Shown: positions 1-6,780, counted from the stretch's first letter. The stretch is DNA of 15,513 nt from an uncultured Christensenella sp. (GCA_910578655.1 CAJTQE010000002.1:22603-38115); one strand, 5' to 3'. The notes: generated by a model not told the origin, from the sequence alone. Translations and numbers: made by a program.

Positions 1-608
1 GTTACGCGGAACTTGCGCAGATGCTTTTGAATGCCGGCGCAGACGAAACGCTTTGTGACTCGGAAGGCACGCCGGCAATGTTTTCGATGCTGTTTGCTCC
101 TGTTAATTATGAGGACGAAGATGCCGATAAAAAGTCGATAGTTGCGCTTTTAAAAAATCCCGAATTTCTCGATTCCGACGGAAACACTCTCTTAATAAAA
201 GCGTGTACGCGTGAAGAATATAACCGTTCCGGCAAAAACGTGTGCGTGGGCGACAATGAGGAAATCATTTCCGCACTGTTGGCACGGGGGGTGAACGTGA
301 ACGCCGCAAACAACAAGGGTGAAACCGCTTTGATTAATGCGGCGGCAGCCGGCGAAAAGAAAATCGTGAAAATGCTTTTGGGGGCAGGCGCTGATATCGA
401 CGCACATGATAACAGGGGCAACACTCCGCTTATTGCGGCTTGTACGGAGTATTCGGAAACAACGGCATGTTTGCTTGTGCGCAAAGGCGCGAATTTTGAA
501 CTTCTCAACAACGAAGGCTTTTCGGCTATCGATATAGCAATGAAAAGAGGATATACCGACTTCGTTGAACTTTGTTTAAGCATTGCCGACGGGACGTTTT
601 GGAAATGA
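1..608 (+). CDS. Ankyrin-repeat protein, 5' end outside window
   Basis: The reading frame is open from base 3 to the TGA at 606-608. The first codons already read as the second helix of an ankyrin repeat, so the gene starts upstream of the window. The ATG at 21 is internal, not a credible start. About four recognisable repeats follow, with signatures such as GNTLLIKAC, GETALINAA, GNTPLIAAC and AIDIAMKRGY. The stretch EDEDADKK breaks the regular pattern. No signal peptide or catalytic domain is visible in the part seen. Ankyrin repeats bind proteins, so a scaffold, inhibitor or immunity role is possible, but the partner is unknown. The gene is co-oriented with two genes downstream (20-nt gap to the next), and the third of these is another ankyrin protein with the same repeat layout. 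The ankyrin assignment is firm; the function is not known. Confidence 0.85.
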   Translation, partial: YAELAQMLLNAGADETLCDSEGTPAMFSMLFAPVNYEDEDADKKSIVALLKNPEFLDSDGNTLLIKACTREEYNRSGKNVCVGDNEEIISALLARGVNVNAANNKGETALINAAAAGEKKIVKMLLGAGADIDAHDNRGNTPLIAACTEYSETTACLLVRKGANFELLNNEGFSAIDIAMKRGYTDFVELCLSIADGTFWK

Positions 609-628
609 TGGAGTAGCGGAGGTATTGT

Positions 629-1090
629 ATGGAGCTTTTGGGCAGAAATATTAAAGCGGATGACCCGAACGCGGACGAAGCGTTGTACCGCGCGCTTGTG
701 TGCGGAGATTTACCTGCCGCTTATATCATTTGCAAGGATATGAAACAGCCCGTCAATTCAGCAACCGCGTTTAATTGCGGTCTTTGTATGTTGCTGCTTG
801 GCGAATGTGAAAAGTCGCTTGCGCATCTCAAACGTGCGGAACAGGCATACGCCAACCGTGCCGAATACGACGTTTCAGACAGACGGCTTTATCTGAAAGC
901 TTTTGAAACCGTGGGTGAAAGGGAAGCATTTATTCCGCTCGACCCGACGTCGCCTCCAAGATGCGGACGTCACTTTTTGATTCGCGTGCGTTGGCTTATG
1001 GCGCGGTGTCTGTTTAAATTGGGGCGCGAGAGCGAAGCCGCTCCGATTATAAGATTTTTATCGCAATACAATATTCAATCGAATTTTTAA
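629..1090 (+). CDS. Small helical TPR-like protein of unknown function
   Basis: A 153-residue, soluble, alpha-helical protein. Two stretches look like degenerate tetratricopeptide helices: residues 47-76 (AFNCGLCMLLLGECEKSLAHL) and 119-149 (VRWLMARCLFKLGRESEAAP). No signal peptide or transmembrane segment is visible. The start is supported by AGCGGAGG about 8 nt upstream of the ATG. The gene lies 20 nt after one ankyrin gene and 11 nt before another, so the three are probably co-transcribed and may form one complex, since TPR and ankyrin folds are both protein-binding scaffolds. I do not recognise a named family. Composition matches the backbone rather than the AT-rich island. Confidence 0.75.
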   Translation: MELLGRNIKADDPNADEALYRALVCGDLPAAYIICKDMKQPVNSATAFNCGLCMLLLGECEKSLAHLKRAEQAYANRAEYDVSDRRLYLKAFETVGEREAFIPLDPTSPPRCGRHFLIRVRWLMARCLFKLGRESEAAPIIRFLSQYNIQSNF

Positions 1091-1101
1091 GGAGAGTAAA
1101 A

Positions 1102-2082
1102 ATGCAACTCGATAATATGCTTTTACAGGCGTGCAAAAACAATCAAAAGACCGTCGCGCAGATGCTTTTAAAGCGCGGTGGCATCAATGTGAACAAACGC
1201 GACGAATCGGGCAATTCGCCGTTGATTTATGCGTGTATGAAGAATGCGCGCGACCTTGTGAAAATGCTTTTGGAGGCAGGCGCCGACGCAAATCTATCCA
1301 ACGTCGCAACCCGTTATCCCATTCATTTTGCGGCGGAGGCAGGCAATGCGGAAATTATTTCGCATTTGGTCGGCGCGGGCGCTGACGTCAACTGTACCGA
1401 TAAAGATGGAATTACGCCGCTTATGCTTCTTGCGCGTAACGGCAAGACAGACGTCGCGCTGAAATATCTCGCTTTCGAGGGCGTAGATATATCGATTACG
1501 GATAACAATAATAATAAGGCAATCGACTACGCTACGTCCGCCGGTTTACGCGAACTTGTAAAAGCGCTTTCACGGGACGACGGGGAGCATACGGATTCCG
1601 ACGGCAATACGACGCTTCATCACGCCTGCTGGAACGAACAGACCGAAGTTGTCAAAGTGCTTATCGAAAAGGGAGCCGACGTCAACAAGGTCAACGACGA
1701 CGGCGAAACTCCGCTGTTTCTTGCTGTTCGCAGAGCAAATCTCGTCATTGTTGAAAAATTACTCTCTTCGGGTGCCAAGACGGATATTTCCAACATAGAC
1801 GGCGTGCTTCCCATTCACGTTGCCGCAAACAGTGGCGAGCAGTTTATCGGCAAAGCGCTTTTGGATGCGGGCGCGCAAATCAATGCGAAAACCTCCGCAG
1901 GTTATACGCCTCTCATTTTAGCGGCAAGAAACGGCAAAAATGATTTTACCGCGATGCTTATCGGGAAGGGTGCGGACGTCAACGCCGTGGACAACGAGCA
2001 GCACGGTGCGCTTTATTATGCTACCGAGTCGGGCTATACCGAAATTGTCGAACAGCTTCTTATGGCAGGGGCTGAAAATTAA
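1102..2082 (+). CDS. Ankyrin-repeat protein built of ten repeats
   Basis: A 326-residue protein made almost entirely of ankyrin repeats, with about ten units of 31-34 residues (TPL.LAARNG, LL.AGADVN signatures). It has no signal peptide and no added enzymatic domain. AAGGAGAG just upstream of the ATG fixes the start. The repeats fall into two similar five-repeat blocks, residues about 3-158 and 169-322. Repeats 3 and 8 share PIH-x-AA, repeats 4 and 9 share TPL-x-L-x-ARNGK, and repeats 5 and 10 share a YAT-S-G signature. This points to duplication of a five-repeat ancestor. The gene ends the ankyrin/TPR cluster, and base composition becomes AT-rich about 50 nt past its stop. It is probably cytoplasmic and protein-binding. 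The target is unknown; immunity to a toxin is one speculative option. Confidence 0.88.
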   Translation: MQLDNMLLQACKNNQKTVAQMLLKRGGINVNKRDESGNSPLIYACMKNARDLVKMLLEAGADANLSNVATRYPIHFAAEAGNAEIISHLVGAGADVNCTDKDGITPLMLLARNGKTDVALKYLAFEGVDISITDNNNNKAIDYATSAGLRELVKALSRDDGEHTDSDGNTTLHHACWNEQTEVVKVLIEKGADVNKVNDDGETPLFLAVRRANLVIVEKLLSSGAKTDISNIDGVLPIHVAANSGEQFIGKALLDAGAQINAKTSAGYTPLILAARNGKNDFTAMLIGKGADVNAVDNEQHGALYYATESGYTEIVEQLLMAGAEN

Positions 2083-2138
2083 ATCAGAAGCGGCGCGCTT
2101 GTTTTATCAAGCACCCGCCCCAGTGCCAAAATTCATTT

Positions 2139-2170
2139 TAGTTCAATTTGCCTATTGGTTACTTGAATTA
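2139..2170 (+). promoter_or_regulatory. Possible operator at the restriction-modification promoter
   Basis: An imperfect inverted repeat, TAGTTCAA (2139-2146) and TTGAATTA (2163-2170), is separated by 16 nt. The right arm overlaps the -35 box of the island promoter. It could bind a repressor or the methyltransferase itself, but no control-protein gene is present nearby. The match is short and may be chance. Confidence 0.22.
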
Positions 2171-2191
2171 TAGGTCAATATATGATATAAT
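2163..2191 (+). promoter_or_regulatory. Promoter of the defence island
   Basis: TTGAAT (2163-2168), a 17-nt spacer and TATAAT (2186-2191), with TG one base upstream of the -10 (extended -10). This is a strong vegetative promoter. The message would begin near 2198, just before the AAAGGAG ribosome site (2206-2212) of the ATG at 2222. No other clear promoter is seen before 6427, so it probably drives all island genes. Confidence 0.75.
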
Positions 2192-2221
2192 AATTCTATA
2201 TTTGTAAAGGAGAAAGCCTTA

Positions 2222-4177
2222 ATGAAACTTTTAAGTTTGTTTAGTGGTTGCGGTGGCTTAGACTTAGGCTTTGAGAAAGCTGGTTTTACTATATCCGTAG
2301 CTAATGAATATGACCCAACAATTTGGACCACATTTAAGGCTAATCATCCAAACACAAAATTGATTGAAGGCGATATTCGCAAAATTAAAGAAGAAGATTT
2401 CCCTGATGATATTGACGGGATTATTGGGGGGCCACCTTGCCAGTCTTGGTCAGAAGCTGGCTCATTGCGTGGAATAAATGATTTGCGTGGTCAATTATTC
2501 TATGAATATATAAGAATACTTAAAGATAAACAGCCTAAATTTTTTCTTGCTGAAAATGTAAGCGGTATGCTGGCAAACCGACATTCACAAGCCGTGAAAA
2601 ACATAATTTCTATGTTTGAAGAATGTGGATACAATGTAACTGTTACATTAGTTAATGCAAAGGATTTCGGTGTAGCTCAAGAAAGAAAAAGAGTTTTTTA
2701 TATAGGGTTTAGAAATGATTTAGGTATTGATTTCAAATTTCCCGAAGGTTCTACCGCTGATAACAGTAAAAAAATAACTCTTAGAGATATTATTTGGGAT
2801 TTGCAATATAATGCCGTTCCTACTGCTGATAAAAACTATCATAATCCAAAAGCAGTAAATAATAATGAATATTTTACTGGTGCTTATTCTCCTATTTTTA
2901 TGAGTAGAAACCGTGTAAAATCTTGGGACGAGCAAGCCTTTACTGTTCAAGCATCAGGCAGGCAATGCCAAATACACCCTTCTGCACCTAAAATGACTTT
3001 TATTTCACAAAACAAACGAGAATTTGTAAAAGGTCAAGAGTGGCTATATAGGCGTATGACTATTAGGGAAATTGCAAGAATACAGGGCTTCCCTGATACT
3101 TTTCAATTTATTTATGAAAATGCTGACGATGCATATAAAATGATAGGTAACGCAGTCCCCGTAAATCTTGCATATGAAATTGCAGTTGCTATTAAACAAG
3201 CGTTAGAAAACACAATGGAGGAATCAATGAGCAATCAAAGCAACAATCAAGGGCGAGCATATGAATTTATATGTCTTCTAACACTTAATGAAGAAATCAA
3301 TAAAATACGCAAAGCAACCATTGAACATAATAGTGCTTATATTGCTGCTGAACACGCGTGGTCTTTAATGCCTGCCGAATTTCAATCAATTTTAACGCAA
3401 AGTGCTAAAGCTGCCGTTGCTACTATTTTTGATATGGAGCCCTTGATATTAGAGCAAAGCAACGGTGAATTAAGTTTAAAAATACAAACTGATAATGAAG
3501 GCAAAGAAGGCGATGTAAGAGATATAGTCATCGCTCGTAAGGATATTAAATGGGAAATCGGATTAAGTTTAAAGCATAATCATTTTGCAGTTAAACATAG
3601 CAGATTGGCAAAATCGCTGGACTTCGGACAGAGATGGTTTGGTATTCCTTGTTCTGAAATATATTGGAATTCGGTTAAACCTATATTTGATTATTTAGCG
3701 CAACAAAAAAATAGAAACTGGCGTGATTTACCATCAAAAGATACTACGGTATATGTTCCGCTTCTTCAAGCATTTATAGATGAAATTTCACGCAGTAATG
3801 CAATTAACTCTACTGTACCGCAAAAAATGGTAGAATATTTGCTTGGTGAGTTTGATTTTTATAAAGTTATTAGCATTGATAGTAAACGTTTAACGCAAAT
3901 TCAATCCTATAACTTACACGGTCAATTAAATCATTCAAGCAAGGTTATTAAACCTAAAATTGAAGTGCCTGTTGCTTGCTTGCCGACAAGAATAGTGAGT
4001 CTTGAGTTTAAACCCAACAGTACAAACACTGTAGAATTATATATGGACGGCGGTTGGCAGTTTAGTTTTAGAATACATAATGCTTCAACAAAAGTAGAAA
4101 CAAGTTTAAAATTTGATATTCAAATTGTTGGTATGCCCACTACTATTATTTCAATAGATTGCAAATGGGTAGCATAA
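2222..4177 (+). CDS. HaeIII-type C5-methyltransferase and restriction endonuclease in one reading frame
   Basis: A 651-codon frame joins two proteins. Residues 1-330 are a cytosine-5 DNA methyltransferase: motif I FSGCGGLDLGF (7-17), catalytic GGPPCQSWS with Cys73, ENV at 111-113, QERKR at 153-157, the target-recognition region around 226-255 (SRNRV, QASGRQCQ), and C-terminal motifs RRMTIREIARIQGFP and YKMIGNAVPVNLA. It matches remembered M.HaeIII almost collinearly (330 residues, Cys71), so GGCC is the likely target. Residues 336-651 match the HaeIII restriction endonuclease family (RE_HaeIII): QGRAYEF near the start, a probable metal site in GDVRDIVI...WEIGLSLKHN (430-453), and NTVELYMDGGWQFSF near the end. 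No stop separates the halves, and the join is only about five codons. An internal ATG (3227) with GGAGG could also produce the nuclease alone. AT-rich relative to the backbone. Confidence 0.93.
   Translation: MKLLSLFSGCGGLDLGFEKAGFTISVANEYDPTIWTTFKANHPNTKLIEGDIRKIKEEDFPDDIDGIIGGPPCQSWSEAGSLRGINDLRGQLFYEYIRILKDKQPKFFLAENVSGMLANRHSQAVKNIISMFEECGYNVTVTLVNAKDFGVAQERKRVFYIGFRNDLGIDFKFPEGSTADNSKKITLRDIIWDLQYNAVPTADKNYHNPKAVNNNEYFTGAYSPIFMSRNRVKSWDEQAFTVQASGRQCQIHPSAPKMTFISQNKREFVKGQEWLYRRMTIREIARIQGFPDTFQFIYENADDAYKMIGNAVPVNLAYEIAVAIKQALENTMEESMSNQSNNQGRAYEFICLLTLNEEINKIRKATIEHNSAYIAAEHAWSLMPAEFQSILTQSAKAAVATIFDMEPLILEQSNGELSLKIQTDNEGKEGDVRDIVIARKDIKWEIGLSLKHNHFAVKHSRLAKSLDFGQRWFGIPCSEIYWNSVKPIFDYLAQQKNRNWRDLPSKDTTVYVPLLQAFIDEISRSNAINSTVPQKMVEYLLGEFDFYKVISIDSKRLTQIQSYNLHGQLNHSSKVIKPKIEVPVACLPTRIVSLEFKPNSTNTVELYMDGGWQFSFRIHNASTKVETSLKFDIQIVGMPTTIISIDCKWVA
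3217..3229 (+). promoter_or_regulatory. Internal ribosome site and start codon for the nuclease half
   Basis: GGAGG (3217-3221), a 5-nt spacer and ATG (3227-3229) lie in the same frame as the upstream methyltransferase. The ATG begins residues MSNQ...QGRAYEF, which is where a free-standing HaeIII-type endonuclease should begin (316 residues). The site suggests that nuclease can be made separately from the fusion. Confidence 0.6.
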
Positions 4178-4193
4178 GTATAAAGGAGTATAT

Positions 4194-5378
4194 ATGGACA
4201 TTAAATTATTTAATAATGAGTTATTACAAAGAAAGCAAGGATATAATTTTAATATGTCTGCCACTCAAATTAATGAAAAATATGTTAGCGGTGATATTAG
4301 AGTGGTAACAGAGCAAGGAAGATATCCTTTAGAAGAAGTAGCTAAAATGTTTAGCAATAAAGAAAAATATAACGACATAACTGATTATCAAAGAAATTAT
4401 GTATGGTCTAATAAAAGCAGGTCGCTTTTAATAGAGTCTTTTATTATGAATATTCCAATTCCACCGATTTTCTTGTATGAACGTGATTATAGTTTTTATG
4501 AAATACTTGACGGTAAGCAAAGGGTTTCATCCATAGTAAAATTCTATAATAACGAATTTGCTCTTGAGGGTTTAGAAGTATGGTCGGAATTAAATGGAAA
4601 AACTTATAATCAACTACCAATAAGAATTAAAGAAGGTTTGGATAGACGCTACTTATCATCCATAATTATGTTAAAAGAATCAAGTAGAGATTCTTTTGAA
4701 GTAAATAGACTCAAAAGAATGGTCTTTGAGAGATTAAACACTGGCGGGTTAAAATTATCTGCACAAGAATCACGAAATGCCATTTTTGGTGGACCATTTA
4801 ACGAATTATGTAAAGAATTGGCTAAAAACAAGGATTTTCGTACAGTTTGGGGTTTCAAGAAGAATAATCCACAAATCTCTTTATTTGATGAAGATGATAT
4901 AAATACCAATACTGACACACTTCATATGAAAGATGCTGAGTTGGTTTTGCGATTTTTTGCATTTAGGCAACTTTCTTATTTTGATGGCAATTTAAATACT
5001 TTTTTAGATTTATATTTAGATAATGCAAATTCATCAGAAGATTTGATTGAACAACTCAAGTACTTATTTATTGATTCGTTTTATCTTGCTTATAATTTGT
5101 TTGATGGGAAACCATTTAGATTATTTGCGAAGAAAAAAGATAAAATATCCGTTACAAAAGCTGCTGTTAGAACACTTTATGACCCGCTTATGCAAGTTCT
5201 AAGTCAAAAGCTTAATTTTAAAGACAAGCTTCTAACTCAAAAAGATATAATACAAAATGAATATAAAGTTTTTCTTTTAGAATATGAAAAAGAGTTTTCA
5301 GGAAAGTATCAGCATAAAGCCACTATAGATAGAAGAATTACATTATTAGATGAATTTATAGGTAATTACTTAGTTTAG
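4194..5378 (+). CDS. DUF262 (GmrS/ParB-like) domain protein
   Basis: A 394-residue protein with the two hallmarks of the DUF262 family. The first is DGKQR at residues 106-110, preceded by QRNYVW and SLLIESFIMNIPIPPIFLYE. The second is FERLNTGGLKLSAQESRNA near 178-196. In the family this ParB-like fold is found in type IV restriction (the GmrS half of GmrSD) and other defence proteins, where the DGQQR-type motif is linked to nucleotide binding or hydrolysis. No HNH (DUF1524-like) C-terminal nuclease motif is visible, so the effector could be the HEPN protein encoded 8 nt downstream. AAAGGAG lies 5 nt before the ATG. The gap from the restriction-modification gene is 16 nt, which implies one operon. 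AT-rich like its neighbours. The family call is firm; the biochemical role is inferred. Confidence 0.88.
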   Translation: MDIKLFNNELLQRKQGYNFNMSATQINEKYVSGDIRVVTEQGRYPLEEVAKMFSNKEKYNDITDYQRNYVWSNKSRSLLIESFIMNIPIPPIFLYERDYSFYEILDGKQRVSSIVKFYNNEFALEGLEVWSELNGKTYNQLPIRIKEGLDRRYLSSIIMLKESSRDSFEVNRLKRMVFERLNTGGLKLSAQESRNAIFGGPFNELCKELAKNKDFRTVWGFKKNNPQISLFDEDDINTNTDTLHMKDAELVLRFFAFRQLSYFDGNLNTFLDLYLDNANSSEDLIEQLKYLFIDSFYLAYNLFDGKPFRLFAKKKDKISVTKAAVRTLYDPLMQVLSQKLNFKDKLLTQKDIIQNEYKVFLLEYEKEFSGKYQHKATIDRRITLLDEFIGNYLV

Positions 5379-5386
5379 GTTTTCAA

Positions 5387-6427
5387 ATGATCGGTACTTT
5401 AGAAGAAATTGAACGTAGCTTTAATAGTTCTTTAGATTCAATTTTAACATATATTGATATGTTTGAAAGAACACTGGCTTTAGATTTTTCTCAAATGAAA
5501 AAGTCAAAATTTTATTCTAATTTGAATCTAAAAAAGAATGAAATTAATACTTCGCTTTCATTAACAAAAAATGTTCAATATAATGCTGTTATAATTAGTT
5601 TGTACGGTGCATTTGAATTAACAATAAAGAAAGCAGTCAATGCGTATATATTTAAGTGTATTAGTTCAAATCGTGATGTTGCATCAAATTTTAAAAAGAA
5701 CTACCTCTTATCTGTAGCAAAATCTTTTGAAAGAAATAATGAAATTACTAATAATAATTTATTAGCCAGTTTAAACAAATTGTTTAATTATAATGATGCT
5801 ACTGGGTTTAATGAAGATTATTCATTAAATAATGTTCAAAATGTTAAAACTAATGTTATTCAAGAAGTTGCTTCACTTATTGGTATAAATGATATACTAA
5901 CGACTATCAAGCAGGCTGATGAATTTGTTGAATTTATTATGTCCCGTGAAAGGTTCGAAAACAAAGAGCAGGCTCAAGAATATCTTAATACAATTAATAA
6001 TCCTTTTTCACATATAGATGAAATTGTTGACAGAAGAAATAAAATCGCCCACGAGGGGCGTGAAGAAAATATGTTGGCAAAATCAATCATAAAAGAATCA
6101 TATATCCCAGAGTTTAAAGTTTTTATACATATTTATATCAAATTGATAAAAATAAAATGGTTAGAATTTGAATGTTGCGAATCAAATAAACTTTCAATTA
6201 TTAAAATTTTTGATGGGAAGGTCATTTGTTTTAATACAGGGAATCGCATAATTAAAGGCAATGATATCATTTTAATTAAGATGGGTAGTGATTTAAAAAT
6301 TGCGAATATTGTGAGTATGCAATTTAATAATGCTAACATAGATATTTCTGAAACACATCAGGATATTGGATGCAAGTTGGACAAGAAGTGTAAACCAAAT
6401 TATGAGTATTTTATTATTCAATTATAA
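5387..6427 (+). CDS. HEPN-domain protein, probable RNase-type effector (MAE_28990-like)
   Basis: A 346-residue protein. The N-terminal two thirds are helical and carry the HEPN motif R-x4-H as RRNKIAHEG (Arg217, His222), plus an upstream helix with SLYGAFELTI typical of HEPN proteins. That motif marks metal-independent RNases in many toxins and defence systems. Residues about 265-346 are different, rich in beta strands with IANIVSMQFNN and a GCKLDKKCKPNYEYF ending that suggests a small barrel. The start lies 8 nt after the DUF262 stop and has only a poor ribosome site, so translation is probably coupled to DUF262. DUF262 proteins paired with HEPN proteins of this kind are, from memory, recurrent in bacterial genomes and suspected to be defence modules. 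Placement in the MAE_28990-like group is from memory; RNase activity is inferred. Confidence 0.78.
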   Translation: MIGTLEEIERSFNSSLDSILTYIDMFERTLALDFSQMKKSKFYSNLNLKKNEINTSLSLTKNVQYNAVIISLYGAFELTIKKAVNAYIFKCISSNRDVASNFKKNYLLSVAKSFERNNEITNNNLLASLNKLFNYNDATGFNEDYSLNNVQNVKTNVIQEVASLIGINDILTTIKQADEFVEFIMSRERFENKEQAQEYLNTINNPFSHIDEIVDRRNKIAHEGREENMLAKSIIKESYIPEFKVFIHIYIKLIKIKWLEFECCESNKLSIIKIFDGKVICFNTGNRIIKGNDIILIKMGSDLKIANIVSMQFNNANIDISETHQDIGCKLDKKCKPNYEYFIIQL

Positions 6428-6433
6428 AATAAA

Positions 6434-6472
6434 TATTAAAAGGCAAGTCTGTGTCCGACTTGCCTTTTAATA
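6434..6472 (+). terminator. Terminator ending the defence operon
   Basis: A near-perfect hairpin with arms 6434-6449 and 6457-6472 (core AAAAGGCAAGTC / GACTTGCCTTTT) and a 7-nt loop, starting 6 nt after the HEPN stop. The A- and T-rich flanks allow it to act in both directions. Confidence 0.85.
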
Positions 6473-6473
6473 T

Positions 6474-6510
6474 AAAAAAGAACGCAAGTCGGGGTGTTCG
6501 TCTTACGTTC
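6474..6510 (-). terminator. Minus-strand terminator next to a tRNA-end remnant
   Basis: Read on the - strand, GAACGTAAG and CTTGCGTTC form a 9-bp stem with one mismatch and a 13-nt loop, followed by six T. It begins 4 nt after a partial copy of a tRNA 3' end (6515-6534), as if it were the original terminator of that tRNA. Confidence 0.7.
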
Positions 6511-6514
6511 GGAA

Positions 6515-6534
6515 TGGTGCACCTTAAGGGATTC
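6515..6534 (-). repeat. Partial copy of the tRNA-Arg 3' end (possible attachment-site scar)
   Basis: These 20 bases match the last 20 bases of the tRNA-Arg gene (6663-6682), including the encoded CCA, with one mismatch (6530). The rest of a tRNA is absent: no matching GCACCTT acceptor strand exists upstream on the - strand. Duplicated tRNA 3' ends are the usual footprint of integrase-mediated insertion. The two copies are only 148 bp apart, so this is a remnant at most. Confidence 0.6.
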
Positions 6535-6602
6535 TGCTGTTTCCACTACGCGGAGCCTCGGCAGAGCGTCGGGTAAACCCCTCGCGCGAATCATAGGGAT
6601 TC
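6527..6602. repeat. 60-bp GC-rich insert flanked by 8-bp direct repeats
   Basis: AGGGATTC occurs at 6527-6534 and again at 6595-6602, bracketing 60 bp (6535-6594) that are more GC-rich than the surroundings. The insert contains small inverted repeats: TCTGC/GCAGA, GGGT-AA-ACCC and CGAATC/GATTCG (the last reaching into the right repeat). If the insert and one repeat are removed, the tRNA-like sequence would read on into CGAA as in the intact tRNA. I do not recognise the element. Confidence 0.4.
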
Positions 6603-6622
6603 GAAATGATTTGCAATTTACA

Positions 6623-6664
6623 CAGCAAAAAGAGAGGTAAAAAAATTCACCTCTCTTTTTGCTG
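6623..6664 (-). terminator. Terminator of tRNA-Arg
   Basis: Arms 6623-6638 and 6649-6664 form a 16-bp hairpin with a 10-nt A/T loop. On the - strand it directly follows and slightly overlaps the CCA end of the tRNA. The descending arm contains CTCTCTTTTTGC, supplying a U-rich tract. Confidence 0.7.
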
Positions 6665-6739
6665 GTGCACCTTAAGGAATTCGAATCCCTAGCCTTTGGT
6701 TCCGTAGACCAACGCTCTATCCAGTTGAGCTAAAGGTGC
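6663..6739 (-). tRNA. tRNA-Arg (anticodon ACG), CCA encoded
   Basis: The - strand folds into a full cloverleaf: acceptor GCACCTT/AAGGTGC, D stem GCTC/GAGC, anticodon stem TTGGT/ACCAA with loop CTACGGA (anticodon ACG at 6703-6705), T stem AGGGA/TCCTT with loop TTCGAAT, discriminator A and an encoded CCA. The ACG anticodon (wobble A normally edited to inosine) reads CGN arginine codons. A consensus promoter lies upstream and a hairpin terminator directly downstream. The 3' end faces the defence island. Confidence 0.95.
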
Positions 6740-6780
6740 ATATATTAAGTTGTCTTTTTCTGTTTAAGCCGAATACAACA

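Noticed and set aside
107..583. Long antisense frames under the ankyrin, sdaA, pepV and two-component genes
   Set aside because: They mirror real genes in GC-biased codons, lack ribosome sites and show no family motifs.
2092..2113. Terminator after the second ankyrin gene
   Set aside because: GCTTG/CAAGC makes only a 5-6 bp stem with no T run; too weak to call.
2083..2220. Left attachment site of the island matching the tRNA-Arg 3' end
   Set aside because: I looked for the tRNA-end sequence at the left border and found no convincing copy, so the island cannot be shown to be bounded by direct repeats.
6515..6610. A second complete tRNA gene
   Set aside because: Only the 3' end is present. 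No partner acceptor strand, D arm or anticodon arm can be folded.
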